Assembly (NCBI RefSeq): GCF_041435355.1
Contig: NZ_CP108442.1
Span: forward strand, 4,648,501-4,712,500
DNA from: Streptomyces sp. NBC_01276
Lineage (GTDB): Bacteria; Actinomycetota; Actinomycetes; Streptomycetales; Streptomycetaceae
DNA: 64,000 bases
Direction: 5' to 3'
Of the stretch, positions 61,699 through 64,000 are shown one piece after another. Positions within the stretch are counted from its first letter, which is position 1. Each line of letters starts with the position of its first letter. A program made the translations under genes and the position numbers. The notes under the pieces are model-generated. The model was not told the DNA's origin. It saw only the letters and a program-made list of their open reading frames with translations, and made no database searches.

Positions 61699-62346
61699 AT
61701 GCCCCGCGGCCGCTACTCGCTCCACGACCCGCACGACCACACCCCCCTCGGCGAGGAGCACTTCCACTGCGCCCCCGGCCCCTCGGGATGGCGCTACGTC
61801 GCCCAGCTGACCCACCCGGACGGCGGCCACCGCGGCTCGGTCGACCTGGCCGTGGACGCCCTGGGCCGCCCCATCCGCCTCGAACTGAACGCGGCCGGCT
61901 GGCAGGTCCGCGGCGCCGCCGTCGACGGCGTCACCTGGGTCCGCACCGACCCCACCGGCACCGAGGCCACCGAGGGCAACGTCCGGGCCCCCGGATTCAC
62001 CGGCACCTCCCCGGCCTTCCTCATCGCCACGGCCCGCCTGCTGCGGCTCGCGCCCGGCGCCCCCGCGACCCGCGTCCGCCTGCTCGCCCTCACCGACCCG
62101 GTGCTCGCGGCCCGTACGGTCGACCAGGCCTGGGCCCTGGTGTCCCGCGCGGAGCACCCGACGGACAGCGGCCCGCTCGTGGTGGACGAGTACCGGGTCA
62201 CCGCGCTCGACACCGGCGAGGTGCACACGGTCCACATCGCCGGGGACGTCGTCCTCGCGGCGCCCGGCATCGAACTCGAACACCTGGAGACCCCGCCGTC
62301 CGCCTTCCCCGAGGGCGACGACGCCGACCCGGACCCCGGGTTCTAG
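61699..62346 (+). CDS. Conserved hypothetical protein, 215 residues
   Basis: A soluble, probably cytoplasmic protein without signal peptide or membrane helix that I do not recognise. The N-terminus is His-rich ('YSLHDPHDHTPLGEEHFHC'), then beta-rich sequence resembling a lipid- or ligand-binding barrel ('GSVDLAVDALGRPIRLELNA', 'GVTWVRTD', 'FIGTSPAFLIATARLLRL'-like block), ending in an acidic tail. Codon bias is normal. The ATG at 61699 has AAGGA 10 bases upstream. Its stop overlaps that of the convergent RDD gene (CTAG). A histidine-rich start could bind metal, but nothing shows this. Confidence 0.8.
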   Translation: MPRGRYSLHDPHDHTPLGEEHFHCAPGPSGWRYVAQLTHPDGGHRGSVDLAVDALGRPIRLELNAAGWQVRGAAVDGVTWVRTDPTGTEATEGNVRAPGFTGTSPAFLIATARLLRLAPGAPATRVRLLALTDPVLAARTVDQAWALVSRAEHPTDSGPLVVDEYRVTALDTGEVHTVHIAGDVVLAAPGIELEHLETPPSAFPEGDDADPDPGF

Positions 62347-63308
62347 CCGGGCGGAGCGAACCCGGTCCGCCGTACGGGAGCCTCGGCGGGAGCGGGAGCG
62401 GGAGCGGGAGCGGGAGCGGGAGCGGGAGCCGGCGTCGGCGTCGGCGCGGGGGCCAGGGGAACGGCGGGCGGCGCCACGGGGCCGGCCACCGGCGCGGGCA
62501 TCGGCCCGGAGACCGGACCGGCCACCGGCGCGGCCACCGGCCCGGGCCCATGCGGGACCTGGACGGCGAAGGCCCTCGCCGCGTCGCGGGTCTGCCGCTC
62601 GTGCACCACCGCCATCAGGAACGCGGCGGCCGTCACCCCGGCCGGCGGCGGAGTCCCGGTCCGGGCCACCACGTCGTCCGCGAGCCGGGCCGCCATCGCG
62701 GCACCCGTGTGCGGGTCCAGCTGGTTCATCCGGGTCAGGTACTGCCGGATCGCCAGCCACAGCCCCTCCGGCACCGCCGACAGGTCCAGCCCGGTGAACC
62801 GCCCGGCCAGCCAGGGCGGTGGAGGCGGCACCGGCATGACCCGGGCGCCGGGCACCCGTTCCCGGATCACCAGCGTCCCCGCGAACACGTCACCGAGCCG
62901 CCGCCCGCGCTCCGAGACCAGCGAGGCGATGCAGGCGATGGTCCCGAAGGTCATCAGCAGTTCCACGACCCCCATGGCCCCCCGCACGAGCGCGTGCCGG
63001 AAGCGGATCGGACCGCCGTCCTCCCGGACCACCCGCAGTCCGCAGGCCAGCTTCCCCAGCGACCGCCCGTGGCTCAGCGTCTCGACCGCGATCGGCACAC
63101 CGACCAGCACCAGCAGGAGGCTCGCCACCGACACCGCCGCCTGCGCGGCGTCGTCCAGCGAGGCCGTCGCGAAGAACAGCGCGAACGTGACGAGCAGGTA
63201 GCCGCCGACGTACACGAACAGGTCCAGCAGGACGGCCAGGGCCCGGCTCGGCAACCGCGCCGACCGCAGACCCAGGACGACCGCGTCCCCCGTCACGAGA
63301 TCGCTCAC
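62343..63308 (-). CDS. RDD-family membrane protein with Ala-Pro tail
   Basis: A 321-residue protein. The RDD domain (about 1-160) has the signature 'RLPSRALAVLLDLFVYVGGY' with Arg and Asp residues, two more helices, and 'GRSLGKLACGLRVVREDGGP'. A cytoplasmic middle region ('LWLAIRQYLTRMNQLDPHTG') resembles proteins paired with SpoIIM/DUF95, and the tail is a long Pro-Ala repeat. The GTG at 63308 has AGGTG 6 bases upstream. It is divergent from the SpoIIM-like gene, a pairing typical of actinobacteria. Function unknown; RDD proteins are linked to transport or osmotic response. Confidence 0.86.
   Translation of the reverse strand: MSDLVTGDAVVLGLRSARLPSRALAVLLDLFVYVGGYLLVTFALFFATASLDDAAQAAVSVASLLLVLVGVPIAVETLSHGRSLGKLACGLRVVREDGGPIRFRHALVRGAMGVVELLMTFGTIACIASLVSERGRRLGDVFAGTLVIRERVPGARVMPVPPPPPWLAGRFTGLDLSAVPEGLWLAIRQYLTRMNQLDPHTGAAMAARLADDVVARTGTPPPAGVTAAAFLMAVVHERQTRDAARAFAVQVPHGPGPVAAPVAGPVSGPMPAPVAGPVAPPAVPLAPAPTPTPAPAPAPAPAPAPAPAEAPVRRTGFAPPG
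62388..62429 (-). repeat. Hexanucleotide microsatellite GGGAGC x7
   Basis: Seven perfect GGGAGC units (42 bases), read on the minus strand as GCTCCC, encode alternating Ala-Pro in the C-terminal tail of the RDD protein. Slippage here changes tail length by multiples of two residues without frameshift. Confidence 0.9.
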
Positions 63309-63418
63309 CGCTGCACCTTTCCCCGACCTGACCCGCCCCTGTGCGCTCCAGTCTGCCAAGCTGGCCGCAGGAGCAGTAGGCCGAACCGTGTGGTCAGGGG
63401 CAGGGGAGCGGAAACCGG

Positions 63419-64000
63419 ATGGATCTCGACGTCTTCGTGGCCGCCCACCAGGCGCAATGGGCCCGCCTGGAGCAGCTCCTCGGCCGTGGCCGGCATCTGA
63501 CGGGAGCCGAGGCGGACGAGCTCGTCGCGCTCTACCAGCGCACCTCCACCCACCTCTCCCTGATCCAGTCGAGCGCCCCCGACCCGATGCTGACGGGCCG
63601 GCTCACCCAGCTCGTCGCGCGCGCCCGCGCCACCGTGACCGGCACCCGCCGCGCGAGCTGGCGCGACGCGGCCCGCTTCTTCACCGCGGGCTTCCCGGCT
63701 GCCGTGTACCGCAGCCGCCGCTGGTGGATACCGACGGCGCTGCTCTCCACGGCGCTCGGGATCCTCATCGGCTGGTGGATAGCGACCCACCCCGAGGTCC
63801 AGGGCGCGATCGCCGCCCCCGACCACCTCAAGGAGCTGACCAGGCCGGGCGGCGGGTACGAGACGTACTACTCCAGCCACCCGGCGGCCTCGTTCGCCGC
63901 CCAGGTCTGGACGAACAACGCCCAGGCCGCCGCGGTCTGCCTGGTCCTGGGAGCCTTCCTGGGGCTGCCGGTCCTCTGGATCCTCTTCCTGAACATGGCG
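63419..64000 (+). CDS. SpoIIM/DUF95 membrane protein, N-terminal part (runs off window)
   Basis: The first 194 residues are present, open to the window end. An N-terminal helical cytoplasmic part ('DVFVAAHQAQWARLEQLLGR', 'ELVALYQRTSTHLSLIQ', 'TRRASWRDAARFFTAGFPAA') leads to a first membrane helix ('IPTALLSTALGILIGWWIA'), an external loop ('YYSSHPAASFAAQVWTNNAQ' is typical of stage II sporulation protein M) and a second helix starting 'AVCLVLGAFLGLPVLWIL'. The ATG at 63419 has GGGGAG about 10 bases upstream. Divergent RDD partner as noted. In Streptomyces these genes often lead a cluster with MoxR and DUF58 genes, which would lie beyond the window. Confidence 0.9.
   Translation, partial: MDLDVFVAAHQAQWARLEQLLGRGRHLTGAEADELVALYQRTSTHLSLIQSSAPDPMLTGRLTQLVARARATVTGTRRASWRDAARFFTAGFPAAVYRSRRWWIPTALLSTALGILIGWWIATHPEVQGAIAAPDHLKELTRPGGGYETYYSSHPAASFAAQVWTNNAQAAAVCLVLGAFLGLPVLWILFLNMA

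Overview
The window is a continuous, gene-dense piece of actinobacterial chromosome, almost certainly Streptomyces or a close relative. The evidence is very high G+C with strong G/C third-position bias, many GTG starts with GTGA or ATGA stop-start overlaps, an intact whiB, and a gene order resembling the Streptomyces hut-to-sahH chromosomal core. I see no tRNA, rRNA, insertion sequence, prophage or CRISPR array. The first and last genes (hutU, spoIIM-like) are cut by the window edges.

Layout. 1-4.5 kb: histidine degradation (hutU end, an M20 amidohydrolase, hutF, hutI). 4.7-9.0 kb: a four-gene operon of exported surface proteins with two sortase signals (LPQTG and LAETG), a WxL-interacting (DUF916-like) membrane protein and a neocarzinostatin-like membrane protein; it looks accessory. 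9.1-13.1 kb: POT peptide transporter and an OmpR-type two-component system. 13.1-18 kb: GtrA-like protein, purK-purE, an M19 dipeptidase and a tandem M19 paralogue that has lost every metal ligand. 18-22 kb: GT87-type membrane glycosyltransferase, nucleotide-sugar dehydrogenase and a FadE-type acyl-CoA dehydrogenase.

22.5-38.3 kb is a cell-envelope glycan region: a GDP-mannose pyrophosphorylase (manC-like), a polyprenol-phosphate-mannose synthase-like GT2, an O-acyltransferase, a thioesterase, a GT39-like membrane glycosyltransferase, another GT2 and five LytR-CpsA-Psr (LCP) ligases. 38.4-44 kb: a PGRP amidase, an AlkA-like glycosylase, the F420 pair fbiA-fbiB, and a cysteine dioxygenase preceded by a Cys-codon leader ORF that fits attenuation. 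44.4-57.6 kb: whiB, a giant GT2 with its DUF5719 partner, a zincin-like protein with a broken HExxH, DUF3499, manB, Trm112, a SIS protein, manA, a cation-efflux protein and a signal-peptidase-like protein without the Ser/Lys dyad. 57.7-64 kb: PTS fructose IIBCA, sahH, a hypothetical protein, an RDD protein and SpoIIM.

ManC, ManB, ManA and the mannosyl-phosphate synthase could together supply GDP-mannose and lipid-linked mannose to the membrane glycosyltransferases, whose products the LCP proteins could ligate to the wall. From memory, purE/purK, fadE, LCP, TIGR03089, fbiAB, whiB, the zincin, DUF3499, manB, SIS, manA and sahH also lie close together in Mycobacterium (the Rv3248c-Rv3277 area), so this is an old conserved envelope/cofactor neighbourhood with Streptomyces-specific insertions. 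All functions are inferred by reading motifs; no searches were run.
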